Source of the DNA: Pinisolibacter aquiterrae
GTDB lineage: Bacteria > Pseudomonadota > Alphaproteobacteria > Rhizobiales > Ancalomicrobiaceae
Length of the DNA stretch: 64,000 nucleotides
Assembly: GCF_019160155.1 (NCBI RefSeq)
Contig: NZ_JAFNIH010000058.1
Location: 1 to 64,000 of the forward strand
Direction of reading: 5' to 3'
Shown piece by piece: positions 56,450 to 64,000 of this stretch (position 1 is its first letter; every line of letters starts with the position of its first letter). Below the pieces are notes generated by a model. That model saw nothing but the letters and a program-made list of their open reading frames with translations, did no database searches and was not told where the DNA came from. The translations under genes were made by a program, and so were the position numbers.

Positions 56450-57904
56450 TCAGGCGTCCAGCATGCGCTTCAGCATCTCGATCTCGTCGGCGAAGCCACG
56501 ATCGGCGGTCGCCATCTCCTCGATCTTGCGCACGGCGTGCAGCACCGTGGTGTGATCGCGATTGCCGAAGCGGCGGCCGATCTCCGGCAGCGAGCGCGGC
56601 GTCAGCGCCTTGGCGAGATACATCGCGATCTGGCGCGGACGCACCACCGTGCGGGTGCGCCGGGCCGACAGGAGGTCGGCCTTGGTCACGTTGAAGTGCT
56701 TGGAGACGACCCGCTGAATGTCCTCGATCTTGACCTTCTTGGGCTCGCGGGTGCGCAGGAGATCGCGCAGCGCCGCTTCCGCCATCTCCAGGTCGATCGG
56801 TCGGCCGGTCAACTGGTTGTGGGCGACCAGGCGGTTGACCGCCCCATCGAGATCGCGGGCCGAGGAGATCACGTTCTCCGCCACCCACTCGATCACGGCG
56901 GCCGACAGCATCAGGCCCGGCGTCGTCTTGCGGGTCGCCTCGACCCGGTGGGCGACGATGCGGCGGCGCAGATCGAGGTCGGGCGCGCCGATGTCGACCA
57001 GCAGGCCGCCGGCCAGACGCGAGCGCATGCGCTCGTCGAGCATCTCGAGATCCGCCGGCGGGCGATCGGCGGCGACCACCACCTGACGCGCCCCGTCGAT
57101 CAGCGAGTTGAGCGTATGGCAGAACTCCTGCTGCACCTGCTTGCCCTGGAGGAACTGCATGTCGTCGATCAGCAGCAGGTCGATGCCGCGCAGCGCCTCC
57201 TTGAAGGCGATCGCCGACTGCGCCATCAGCGCCTGGACGAAACGGTACATGAAGTGCTCGGCCGTGAGGTAGAGCACCTTGCGGCCCTCGGCCTTGGCGG
57301 CGTGGGCGATCGCCTGCAGGAGATGGGTCTTGCCGAGCCCGACCGAGGCGTGGAGGTAGAGCGGATTGAAGGCGACCGGCTCGCCCGGGCGGCTCTCGGC
57401 GACCCGGCGCGCGGCGGCGAGCGCCAGACCGTTGGAACGGCCCTCGACGAAGGTCTCGAAGGAATGGCGGGCATCGAGCGGGCTGCCGGCGAATTCGTCG
57501 TCGCGGCCGGCCGTGGCGGCGGCGCGCGGTGCGGTTCCGGCCCGGCTCGGCTCGGCGTTGGAGGCGACCAGCACGGGCGTCGGGCGCCGCGCCGCCTCGT
57601 TGGCCTCACGCGCTCCCGGAACCGGACGCATCGCCGAGCGGACCGAGAACTCGATCTGGGCGATGGTGCCGAAGCTCTCGCGGAACAGGACGAGCAGACG
57701 ATCGCGATAGCGGCTCTGCAGCCAGTTCTTCAGGAACCGGGTGGGCACCGAAAGATGGACGGTCTCGTCGACCAGGGTCTCGAATTCGACCCGTGCGAAC
57801 CAACTGGTGAAGACGTCCTCGCCCAATTCGACACGCAGGCGCGCCTTGATGCGCTCCCACTCGTCGCGGCCGTCCGGGCTACGGGTCATCGCACGTGCCT
57901 CCAT
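56450..57904 (-). CDS. dnaA: Chromosomal replication initiator DnaA
   Basis: DnaA binds origin boxes and melts DNA. The 484-residue protein has domain I (WERIKARLRVELGEDVFTSW), a variable Ala/Arg-rich linker (~95–140) and the AAA+ domain with Walker A (GLGKTH, 189–194) and Walker B (LLLIDDMQFL, D247–D248). The C-terminal DNA-binding domain ends with FGNRDHTTVLHAVRKI. The Walker A lead-in is HASVGLGKT where GGVGLGKT is usual, and the signature has GNRDHTT for GGRDHTT; both are mild deviations. Starts at 57904 or 57889 are possible. Confidence 0.96.
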   Translation of the reverse strand: MEARAMTRSPDGRDEWERIKARLRVELGEDVFTSWFARVEFETLVDETVHLSVPTRFLKNWLQSRYRDRLLVLFRESFGTIAQIEFSVRSAMRPVPGAREANEAARRPTPVLVASNAEPSRAGTAPRAAATAGRDDEFAGSPLDARHSFETFVEGRSNGLALAAARRVAESRPGEPVAFNPLYLHASVGLGKTHLLQAIAHAAKAEGRKVLYLTAEHFMYRFVQALMAQSAIAFKEALRGIDLLLIDDMQFLQGKQVQQEFCHTLNSLIDGARQVVVAADRPPADLEMLDERMRSRLAGGLLVDIGAPDLDLRRRIVAHRVEATRKTTPGLMLSAAVIEWVAENVISSARDLDGAVNRLVAHNQLTGRPIDLEMAEAALRDLLRTREPKKVKIEDIQRVVSKHFNVTKADLLSARRTRTVVRPRQIAMYLAKALTPRSLPEIGRRFGNRDHTTVLHAVRKIEEMATADRGFADEIEMLKRMLDA

Positions 57905-58065
57905 CGTCTTCCGCCTCTCCTATCCGCCGAGAGCGATCCGCCCGATCGCGTCTGCGCCGTCTGGTTTCACCGCGCCGCGCCGAGAATTCGGCGACGACGA
58001 GTCTCTCCCCGAGGTCGCCCTCGAGGTCACGGGATCCGGTCCGACCGGGGTCGGACGTCACGTCG

Positions 58066-58512
58066 TCAGGATTGAGTCCAGGGCAGGCCGTCGGCCTTCC
58101 AGCCCGCGACTCGTCCCCGGTGTCCACCGGGGTCGAGCGGGCCCTCGAAGCCGGGACCGATGTTGAGGCATCGGCTCCACCCGGCCGCGGTCATGGCGAT
58201 CGCGGCGCTGCGGCTGCGGGCGCCGGACCGGCACAGGAAATAGAGGGGGGCGTCGTGCGGGATGCCGGCCTTGGTCAGGGCGCCGTCGAGGATCTCGACG
58301 AACTCGGCGTTGACCGTCATCGACGGGAAGATCTGCCATTCGAGCGTGATCGGGTTCTTGCCGATCTCGGCGAGGGACGGCAGGCCCACGAAGGACCATT
58401 CCGCCCGTGTTCGGACATCGATGAGCACCGCGCGCGGATCCTCGGCGAGCGACGCCCAGGCCTCCGCGGGCGCCACGTCACCGGCGTAGCCCCCCGTTTC
58501 CGAGATCGACAT
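58066..58512 (-). CDS. Rhodanese-like sulfurtransferase domain protein
   Basis: With ATG 58512 the product is 148 residues (MSISETGGYAGDVAPAEAW), one rhodanese domain with the active cysteine C94 in the loop FLCRSGARSRSAA and the block AVLIDVRTRAEWSFVG. Single-domain rhodaneses transfer sulfur in the cytoplasm; the acceptor is unknown. The longer in-frame reading to 58629 lacks family sequence. It is 161 bases upstream of dnaA, same strand. Confidence 0.85.
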   Translation of the reverse strand: MSISETGGYAGDVAPAEAWASLAEDPRAVLIDVRTRAEWSFVGLPSLAEIGKNPITLEWQIFPSMTVNAEFVEILDGALTKAGIPHDAPLYFLCRSGARSRSAAIAMTAAGWSRCLNIGPGFEGPLDPGGHRGRVAGWKADGLPWTQS

Positions 58513-59127
58513 GACGAAGTCCCCCAAGGCGCGAACGAAATCCGCGCCACCCCAATTAATCCCTGGTCTATCTTTGAGTGCGATCCACGGTGGCCGAGAC
58601 CATCCACCCCATGGATCCGCGTCTTTCATTCTCTGAAAACGAAGATGTGGTTTTCACCGACACTTGTTCTTTACCGTTTCTGATGTCGGCGACAGAACAA
58701 CTGACGTTCTGAAAATACAACCTCGGCTCGTCTGAAGAAAGTTGGGGACGCCGTCCCCGATGGCCAATATGTACACACCCCCCGGGGTCGGCGCAACGCT
58801 CGAAAACGTCGCGACGGCGCTTCGTCGCATGCACGACACACCCCATTGCCCGAGTCGCTCGGGCAAGTCCTTCCGACTCCATGAAGTTCCCGGACGCGCC
58901 GCCCGGTCGGATCGTCTCGACGATTTTTCTGCGACGTGACGTCATGTGGCGATCTCGCCCCGGCGTTGTCGCGCCCGATCCTGCGACATTTCACCACTTG
59001 CAGGTAAATCATTGATCATGAACGAATTTTCATGACAGGCGGTGAAACGCCGGAATCACTCGGATAGAGACGTCGTAGTAATTTTACCTAGGGTATTTCA
59101 CGGCCGTCGCGACGGCCCGCGACCATG
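58513..59127. other. Gene-poor, relatively AT-rich gap upstream of dnaA/rhodanese
   Basis: No convincing gene is present in about 615 bases. Visible structures are GGGGAC-GCC-GTCCCC near 58743, CATGAA-CGAATT-TTCATG (59017–59034) and TTTCACC/GGTGAAA around 58990–59050. I found no TTATCCACA-type DnaA boxes. It probably holds the promoter of the rhodanese–dnaA unit and the region beyond the rpsT terminator; an origin role cannot be supported. Confidence 0.4.
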
Positions 59128-59158
59128 AAAAAACCCGAGCTCGAAGAGCCCGGGTTTT
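59128..59158 (-). terminator. Rho-independent terminator of rpsT
   Basis: On the minus strand AAAACCCG…GAGC pairs with its complement (one mismatch) and ends in TTTTTT (59128–59133). It is 27 bases after the rpsT stop. Confidence 0.85.
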
Positions 59159-59185
59159 CCCGAAACGATGCGCGTCGAGGCCCGA

Positions 59186-59452
59186 TCAGGCGCCGAGACC
59201 CTTCACGCGGCTGGCCAGCCGGGAGATCTTGCGCGAGGCGGTGTTGCGATGGACGACGCCCTTCGAGGCGGCGCGCTGCAGCTCCGGCTGAGCGGCCTTG
59301 AGCGCGGCGGCGGCGACGGCCGGATCGCCGGAGGCGATCGCCTCCTCGACCTTGCGCAGGAAGGTGCGCACGCGCGAACGACGGGACTTGTTGACCGCGG
59401 TGCGGCGCGCGATCTTGCGGGCCGCCTTCTTGGCGGACGGCGTATTGGCCAT
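59186..59452 (-). CDS. rpsT: 30S ribosomal protein S20
   Basis: The 88-residue basic protein starts [20 protein letters not shown] and ends [15 protein letters not shown], the standard S20 sequence and length; it binds 16S rRNA early in 30S assembly. ATG 59452 is used; the in-frame upstream extension is Arg/Gly/Ser-rich and unrelated. The gene lies between an enoyl-CoA hydratase and the dnaA region, an order common in alphaproteobacteria. Confidence 0.97.
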   Translation of the reverse strand: MANTPSAKKAARKIARRTAVNKSRRSRVRTFLRKVEEAIASGDPAVAAAALKAAQPELQRAASKGVVHRNTASRKISRLASRVKGLGA

Positions 59453-59668
59453 GGACGAGCCTCTCCTGGATCTCGACTGCGCTCGACCTCGAGCCGTCGA
59501 CCGTGCCCCGCGGCCCGAGAGCCTCACGGAGACCGGCCGGACGGGGCCGATACGAATGTGACGATGCGGCGGCGAAACGAGCCGCCACCGAGTGGGGCGA
59601 GCTTATAACCGCAGCTCCCGCGCCCGTCAACGGGCGTGGGCCCCGGCGCCCGCCCCTTTTCGCGCGTC

Positions 59669-60442
59669 TCAGCGGTTCTGGAAGGTCGGCTTGCGCTTTT
59701 CGACGAAGGCGGCCATGCCCTCCTTCTGGTCGGCGGTCGCGAACATCGACTGGAACAGCCGCCGCTCGAAGCGCAAGCCCTCCGCGAGCGAGCCCTCGAA
59801 GGCGCGATTGACGGTCTCCTTGGTCATCATCGCCGCGTTGAGCGACATGCCGGCGACGTCCGTCGCCACCGCCACCACCGCGTCGACGAAGCCCTCCGCC
59901 GGCAGGATCCGGGCGACGAGGCCCGAGCGCTCCGCCTCGACCGCGTCCATCATCCGTCCGGTCAGGCAGAGATCCATCGCCTTGGCCTTGCCGAGCGCGC
60001 GGGTCAGGCGCTGGGTGCCGCCGGCGCCGGGCATGACGCCGAGCTTGATCTCGGGCTGGCCGAACTTGGCGGTTTCCGCCGCCAGGATCATGTCGCACAT
60101 CATGGCGAGCTCGCAGCCGCCGCCGAGCGCGAAGCCGGCGACGCCGGCGATCACCGGCTTGCGCGCCCGCGCCACTCGATCCCAGGAGGTGATGAAGTCG
60201 TCGAGATAGGTCGACGGATAGGTGAGCGGCTGCATCTCCTTGATGTCGGCGCCGGCGGCGAAGGCCTTCTCCGAGCCGGTGATCACGATCGCGCCGATGC
60301 CGGCGTCGGCCTCGAAGGCGTCGAGCGCCGCGCTCACCTCCGCCATCAGGGCGGAATTGAGCGCGTTGAGCGCCTTCGGACGATTGAGCGTGATCAGGCC
60401 GACGCGGCCGCGCGTCTCCACCAGGATGTTCTCGTAGGCCAT
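59669..60442 (-). CDS. Enoyl-CoA hydratase (short-chain, EchA/PaaF-like)
   Basis: The 257-residue crotonase starts [20 protein letters not shown] and keeps the oxyanion block [11 protein letters not shown] and both catalytic glutamates ([33 protein letters not shown]). It hydrates short enoyl-CoA esters in general beta-oxidation. Its place between mutM and rpsT is conserved in many Hyphomicrobiales, so it is probably a housekeeping gene and not part of the aromatic clusters. Confidence 0.93.
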   Translation of the reverse strand: MAYENILVETRGRVGLITLNRPKALNALNSALMAEVSAALDAFEADAGIGAIVITGSEKAFAAGADIKEMQPLTYPSTYLDDFITSWDRVARARKPVIAGVAGFALGGGCELAMMCDMILAAETAKFGQPEIKLGVMPGAGGTQRLTRALGKAKAMDLCLTGRMMDAVEAERSGLVARILPAEGFVDAVVAVATDVAGMSLNAAMMTKETVNRAFEGSLAEGLRFERRLFQSMFATADQKEGMAAFVEKRKPTFQNR

Positions 60443-60567
60443 GGGGCGTCCTTTCCCATCGGGCGGCGCGTCGCGGCCGCCCCGTCGTTCCAAGGGCTAA
60501 CCGAGCGGGCGGCGACGGGCAACGCCCTCTTTCGCACGCCCCCTCTGCGGAAATACGCGTGGGCGCG

Positions 60568-61482
60568 TCAGCGCCCTCGGCCGCCCCTTCGCTGGCAGCG
60601 CGGGCAGAAGAAGGTCGAGCGGCCCGACTGCACCACGCGCTCGATCACCCCGTCGCAGGTCGGTCGCGGGCAAGGGCTCCCCTCGCGGTCGTAGACCGAG
60701 AAGGCGTGCTGGAAGTAACCGAGTTCGCCGTTGGCCTGACGATGATCGCGCAAGGACGAGCCGCCCGCCGCGATCGCCTCCTCGAGCACGGCGCGGATCG
60801 CCGCGGCGAGCCGGACCAGCCCGGCGCTCGGCGCCCCCGCCGTCGTCACCGTCGTGCCCGCCGCCGCGCGCGGGTCGAGCCCGGCCCGCCACAGCGCCTC
60901 GCAGACGTAGATGTTGCCGAGCCCGGCGATCAGTCGCTGGTCGAGCAGCGCGCTCTTCAACGGCGTCGACCGCTCCGAGAAGAGCCGCGCCAGCAGATCC
61001 GCGTCTAGTGCGTTGCCGAGCGGCTCGACCCCGAGGCCGGCGATCGAGGGATGGGCGGGAAGATCGGCCCGCTCGACCAGATCCATGAAACCGAAGCGGC
61101 GCGGGTCGTTGTAGGTGACGGTGGCGCCGCCCGGCAGATGGGGGCCGTCGAGATGGAACACGACGTGATCGTGGGTCGCCGCCTTGTCGCGGCCGTGGTG
61201 GAAGACGCCCGGCGTCTCCTCGCCCGCCCCGCCGCGCACCCGGAACGAGCCGGACATGCCGAGATGGGCGATCAGCACCGCGCCGGTGGAGAGATCGGCC
61301 AGGAGATATTTCGCCCGGCGCGACAGGGCGGTGACGGTGGCGCCCTCGAGCCGGGCGACGAACCCTTCGGGGAATGGCGTGCGCAGGTTCGCCCGCCGCT
61401 GCTCGACCCGAACGATCCGCGCCCCTTCCATCACCGGCGCGAGACCTCGGCGCACGGTTTCCACTTCGGGCAGTTCGGGCAT
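60568..61482 (-). CDS. mutM: Formamidopyrimidine-DNA glycosylase
   Basis: MutM removes 8-oxoguanine and ring-opened purines. The 304-residue protein begins [13 protein letters not shown] with the catalytic P2 and E3, has AKYLLADL (catalytic lysine), [11 protein letters not shown] and a C-terminal zinc finger (CPRPTCDG … FFCPRCQ). It is slightly longer than E. coli Fpg because of loops in the middle. It lies 125 bases upstream of the enoyl-CoA hydratase. Confidence 0.96.
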   Translation of the reverse strand: MPELPEVETVRRGLAPVMEGARIVRVEQRRANLRTPFPEGFVARLEGATVTALSRRAKYLLADLSTGAVLIAHLGMSGSFRVRGGAGEETPGVFHHGRDKAATHDHVVFHLDGPHLPGGATVTYNDPRRFGFMDLVERADLPAHPSIAGLGVEPLGNALDADLLARLFSERSTPLKSALLDQRLIAGLGNIYVCEALWRAGLDPRAAAGTTVTTAGAPSAGLVRLAAAIRAVLEEAIAAGGSSLRDHRQANGELGYFQHAFSVYDREGSPCPRPTCDGVIERVVQSGRSTFFCPRCQRRGGRGR

Positions 61483-61516
61483 CGGACCTCCTGCGTCGCG
61501 GCCGCTCGGCCGCGCG

Positions 61517-62977
61517 TCACTTCTCGCAACCGACGGCGACCACCCGGTCGCCGAGAACCGCGACCGCGCCGGCCGAGGTCAGCGACGTCGCCGATCCCGC
61601 CGGTTCGATGCCGCCGCCGGCCTTGCCGACGAAGGCGGCGATCGTCGCCGCCGGGATCACCGGATAGGTCGCCGCCGGGATCACCCCGGCGATGCGCCGC
61701 GCCTCGTCCGGCGCCTTTCCGACGAGGCCGATCAGCCGGCCGGCGGAATCGATCACCGGCGCCGAGAAACCGCCGCGCTGGAGCGCCGCACGGACCCCGG
61801 TGGTCCCGCCGAGATCGACCACGTCGCCGGAGGAGACCGCCGCCCCCTCGTCCGCCTTGGCGACCACCGCGATCGCCTCGCCCGGTTTCGGCGGCGTCTC
61901 GGCGAGGCGCAGGGCGGCGACCGCGACCGTGTCGGCCCAGGAGAGGAGCGCCACGGTCTTGCCGTCGTCGAGCCCGGCGACCGTCGCCGCCTTGCCGGCG
62001 ACGGAGATCGAGCGGCACCCGTCGACGGCGGCGGCGGCGACCACCGCCCGGCCGGGCGCGACCAGGAGCCCGGTCGCGATCGGTCCCGTGGCGACCGGCG
62101 TCTCGGCCGGCGCCGGCTTCTTCTGCGGCTCGGTGAGGGGCCCGCCCGCATCGGCGAGCGGCTTTTGCGGGGGCAGGGTCTCGGCGCTCGGCGCCTTGCC
62201 CGGCTCGGCCTCGAAAGTGCCGGCGGAGGCGATCACCACCCGGTCGAAGGTCGGACCGACCGCCGGGTCGGAATAGACGATGAAGCCGCGCACCCCGTCG
62301 CCGACTCGCTCGAAACGCTGGTAGCCACGCTTGGTGCCGACCGTGTCGGCGATCACGAACCAGTCGGCGCGGAGCACCGCGTAGCCGACCTTGTGGCCCG
62401 GTCCCTCCTGCTTCAGCTTCTCGTAGAGGCCGACGAGATCCTGGCCCGGCACGGCATAGACACGGTAGTCGATGCGGCCGTCCTTGGAGACCCAGCGGGT
62501 GCCGCCGTCGGTCTTGGCCGCCTTGCCGAGGAGCTTGACGGGCAGGCCGATCCGGACGCCGGTCCGCTCGTCGTCGACCAGGGTGAAGCCGACCGCCTTC
62601 TGCTTCTCCTCGGCGACGTTGGCGAGAACCGCCTCGGCCTCCTCGGTCGGGATGCCGTCGGCGGCGAATTTCTGGCGGGTCTGGAAGGCGCGGATCGCCT
62701 CGAAGGTCATGCGGCCGAAGGTGCCGTCGATGGCGCCGGTATAGTCGCCGCTCCACACCAGCCCGGTCTGGATCCGCCGCCGCGTCGCCTCGTCGCGCGC
62801 GTCCCAGGCGGCGCGGGCGCCGTCGATGTCGGCCGGCTCGCCGACGGGAACGAAGGTGCCGCCGCCCTTGACCGAGGAGAGGCTCGATTGCGCCCAGACC
62901 GGGGTCGCCACGGCGAGGCACAGCGCGAGCCCCGCGCCGAGAGGAGCCCACCGCCCCGTCCTGTGTCGTCCCGTCAT
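61517..62977 (-). CDS. Secreted peptidoglycan-binding protein with degenerate trypsin-like domain
   Basis: The 486-residue protein has a signal peptide ([17 protein letters not shown]). A peptidoglycan-binding helix bundle follows (~50–100; [22 protein letters not shown]), then an unassigned middle region and a C-terminal trypsin-like domain (~300–480). Where active enzymes have TAAH the sequence is VVAAAAVDG, the Asp region is KTVALLSW, and the GNSGGP loop is GGFSAPVID. The His is lost and the Asp appears lost, so it is probably a binding or scaffold protein rather than a protease. It acts in the periplasm. mutM follows after 34 bases. Confidence 0.8.
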   Translation of the reverse strand: MTGRHRTGRWAPLGAGLALCLAVATPVWAQSSLSSVKGGGTFVPVGEPADIDGARAAWDARDEATRRRIQTGLVWSGDYTGAIDGTFGRMTFEAIRAFQTRQKFAADGIPTEEAEAVLANVAEEKQKAVGFTLVDDERTGVRIGLPVKLLGKAAKTDGGTRWVSKDGRIDYRVYAVPGQDLVGLYEKLKQEGPGHKVGYAVLRADWFVIADTVGTKRGYQRFERVGDGVRGFIVYSDPAVGPTFDRVVIASAGTFEAEPGKAPSAETLPPQKPLADAGGPLTEPQKKPAPAETPVATGPIATGLLVAPGRAVVAAAAVDGCRSISVAGKAATVAGLDDGKTVALLSWADTVAVAALRLAETPPKPGEAIAVVAKADEGAAVSSGDVVDLGGTTGVRAALQRGGFSAPVIDSAGRLIGLVGKAPDEARRIAGVIPAATYPVIPAATIAAFVGKAGGGIEPAGSATSLTSAGAVAVLGDRVVAVGCEK

Positions 62978-63220
62978 GGCGCGCCTCGTCGCTCGACTTT
63001 CGCTTCGGTCCGATTTTCTCAGAGCCGAGAGGGTCCGTCGAGGGTCCTCGTGAGATTGCGACCATCGTAATCCCACCGTCGTGGTTTCAGACGTCCTCTC
63101 GGCGCGCGACGGTGTTATCATCGCCGCGTGTCCGGATCGTCTCGGTGTTCTCGACGGCGATCTCAACGGCTGGGAAGTCCGTCGCGACGCGGCGTCGCAG
63201 GCGGGCCGGGAGGAGACGAC

Positions 63221-64000
63221 ATGCGAGGCGTCCTGCGTGCACTGATCACCGCGAGCGTTCTGGTCTTCGCGACCCTGCCGGCCGCGGCGGAGAAGAGTTT
63301 CACTCGCGAGGAACTGGCGAGCGACGCGATCCGCCTCGAGGCGACGCTGAAGTCCCGTCCCGTCCGTCCCGGCGACGCCGCGCAATTGAAGCGCGAGGCC
63401 GACGCCGCCTTCGCCGCCCGCAACTTCGTCGCCCTCGAGGCGGTCGTCGGCCGGCAGGTGGTCGTCACCCCGAAGGACTGGCTCGCCTGGAACCGCTACG
63501 CGGTCGCGCTCTCCGCCCTGAAGCCGGCCGATTGGCAGGTCCGGTTCAACACCCGCCGCGACGCCCACGCCGCCGCCTATCAGGCCTATCGTCTGGCGCC
63601 CTCGCCGCGCGAGGAGGCGGTCGCGCTGACCACCCTCGCCGAGACCTACGTCTCCTCCGAGGATCCCCGCATCGCCATCGGCGTGATCCGCGCGGCGGTG
63701 AAGATCGCCCAGGTGCCCGAGGCGGTCGCCCTCTACGACCGGCTGCGGCCGGAGTTCGGCTTCAAGGTCGACGAGTACAAGGTCGACAACGACGCCGCCT
63801 CGCCGCGCGCCTGCTTCACCTTCACCGAGGATCTGAAGACCGGCGGCAAGGTCGACTACACGCCCTTCGTCGCCGTCTCCGGCCTCGCCGCGCCGGCGAT
63901 CTCGGTGGAGACCCGCCAGCTCTGCGTCGACGGCCTCGAGCACGGCAAGCGCTACGGCATCGTTCTGCGCGCCGGCCTGCCCTCGACCGTCGGCGAGGAT
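63221..64000 (+). CDS. Alpha-2-macroglobulin-like protein, N-terminal part
   Basis: The first 260 codons are present; the gene runs off the right edge. ATG 63221 has GGGAGGAG six bases upstream and a signal peptide follows (RALITASVLVFATLPAAAE). The segment RIAIGVIRAAVKIAQVPEA and the beta-rich part from about residue 190 (SPRACFTFTEDLKTGG, YTPFVAVSG, LCVDGLEHGKRYGI) resemble the N-terminal domains of large bacterial alpha-2-macroglobulins, which trap proteases in the periplasm. The thioester motif would lie outside the window. It is divergent from the pseudo-protease gene. Confidence 0.75.
   Translation, partial: MRGVLRALITASVLVFATLPAAAEKSFTREELASDAIRLEATLKSRPVRPGDAAQLKREADAAFAARNFVALEAVVGRQVVVTPKDWLAWNRYAVALSALKPADWQVRFNTRRDAHAAAYQAYRLAPSPREEAVALTTLAETYVSSEDPRIAIGVIRAAVKIAQVPEAVALYDRLRPEFGFKVDEYKVDNDAASPRACFTFTEDLKTGGKVDYTPFVAVSGLAAPAISVETRQLCVDGLEHGKRYGIVLRAGLPSTVGED

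Noticed and set aside
58742-58939. A 65-codon frame in the gene-poor gap before rpsT
   Set aside because: It has no ribosome-binding site, no recognisable domain and a Ser/Arg/Pro-rich composition like chance frames elsewhere.
58513-59185. Chromosomal origin next to dnaA
   Set aside because: No TTATCCACA-like boxes or AT-rich repeats in register were found, and in several related bacteria the origin is not beside dnaA.

Overview
The window is GC-rich, densely packed bacterial chromosome. Its base composition, the gene order mutM–enoyl-CoA hydratase–rpsT–dnaA, the BoxR-type regulator and several short inverted GC-rich intergenic repeats all suggest an alphaproteobacterium of the Hyphomicrobiales (Rhizobiales) type. 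The genus cannot be fixed from this sequence. No rRNA, tRNA, CRISPR array, insertion sequence or phage gene was seen.

The left 39 kb is a catabolic region for aromatic acids. Positions 1–21.4 kb hold a complete aerobic benzoyl-CoA epoxidation (box) pathway: a benzoate-CoA ligase, the BoxAB epoxidase, BoxC ring-opening dihydrolase, BoxD semialdehyde dehydrogenase, the BoxR repressor (XRE DNA-binding domain fused to a shikimate-kinase-like sensor), a complete branched-chain-type ABC importer and a bifunctional FadB-like enzyme for the following beta-oxidation. Accessory genes are a DUF4863 protein, an alpha/beta hydrolase, a zinc-type reductase-like protein, a PaaG-like crotonase and an unrecognised protein overlapping boxR. 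A second importer runs off the left edge. Five copies of a 14-base motif (consensus TGNACTATATTTCN) lie in the three intergenic control regions of this cluster and are proposed as BoxR operators.

Positions 21.4–35.2 kb hold a stress protein, a MarR regulator and two convergent operons. The rightward operon encodes ABC permease/ATPase genes and an acyl-CoA dehydrogenase. The leftward operon encodes a crotonase, a feruloyl-CoA synthetase-like ligase, a thiolase, an SDR dehydrogenase, a 4HBT-type thioesterase and a substrate-binding protein. Both operon heads carry the same 9-base AATTGTTAT core inside inverted repeats. Together they look like uptake and side-chain beta-oxidation of phenylpropanoid acids, with aroyl-CoA or the free aromatic acid as product. 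Positions 35.4–39 kb hold pcaQ and pcaDCHG for protocatechuate cleavage. The three clusters together form a plausible lignin-monomer funnel towards 3-oxoadipate and 3-oxoadipyl-CoA. pcaB, pcaIJ and pobA are not in the window.

The right 25 kb is mostly housekeeping: pheST, polA, a membrane O-acyltransferase, a fructose PTS operon (fruBKA) with its divergent LacI-family regulator and two matching operators, gpmA, dapB, dnaA, a rhodanese, rpsT, an enoyl-CoA hydratase and mutM. After these come a secreted peptidoglycan-binding protein whose trypsin-like domain has lost catalytic residues, and the start of an alpha-2-macroglobulin-like gene cut by the right edge.
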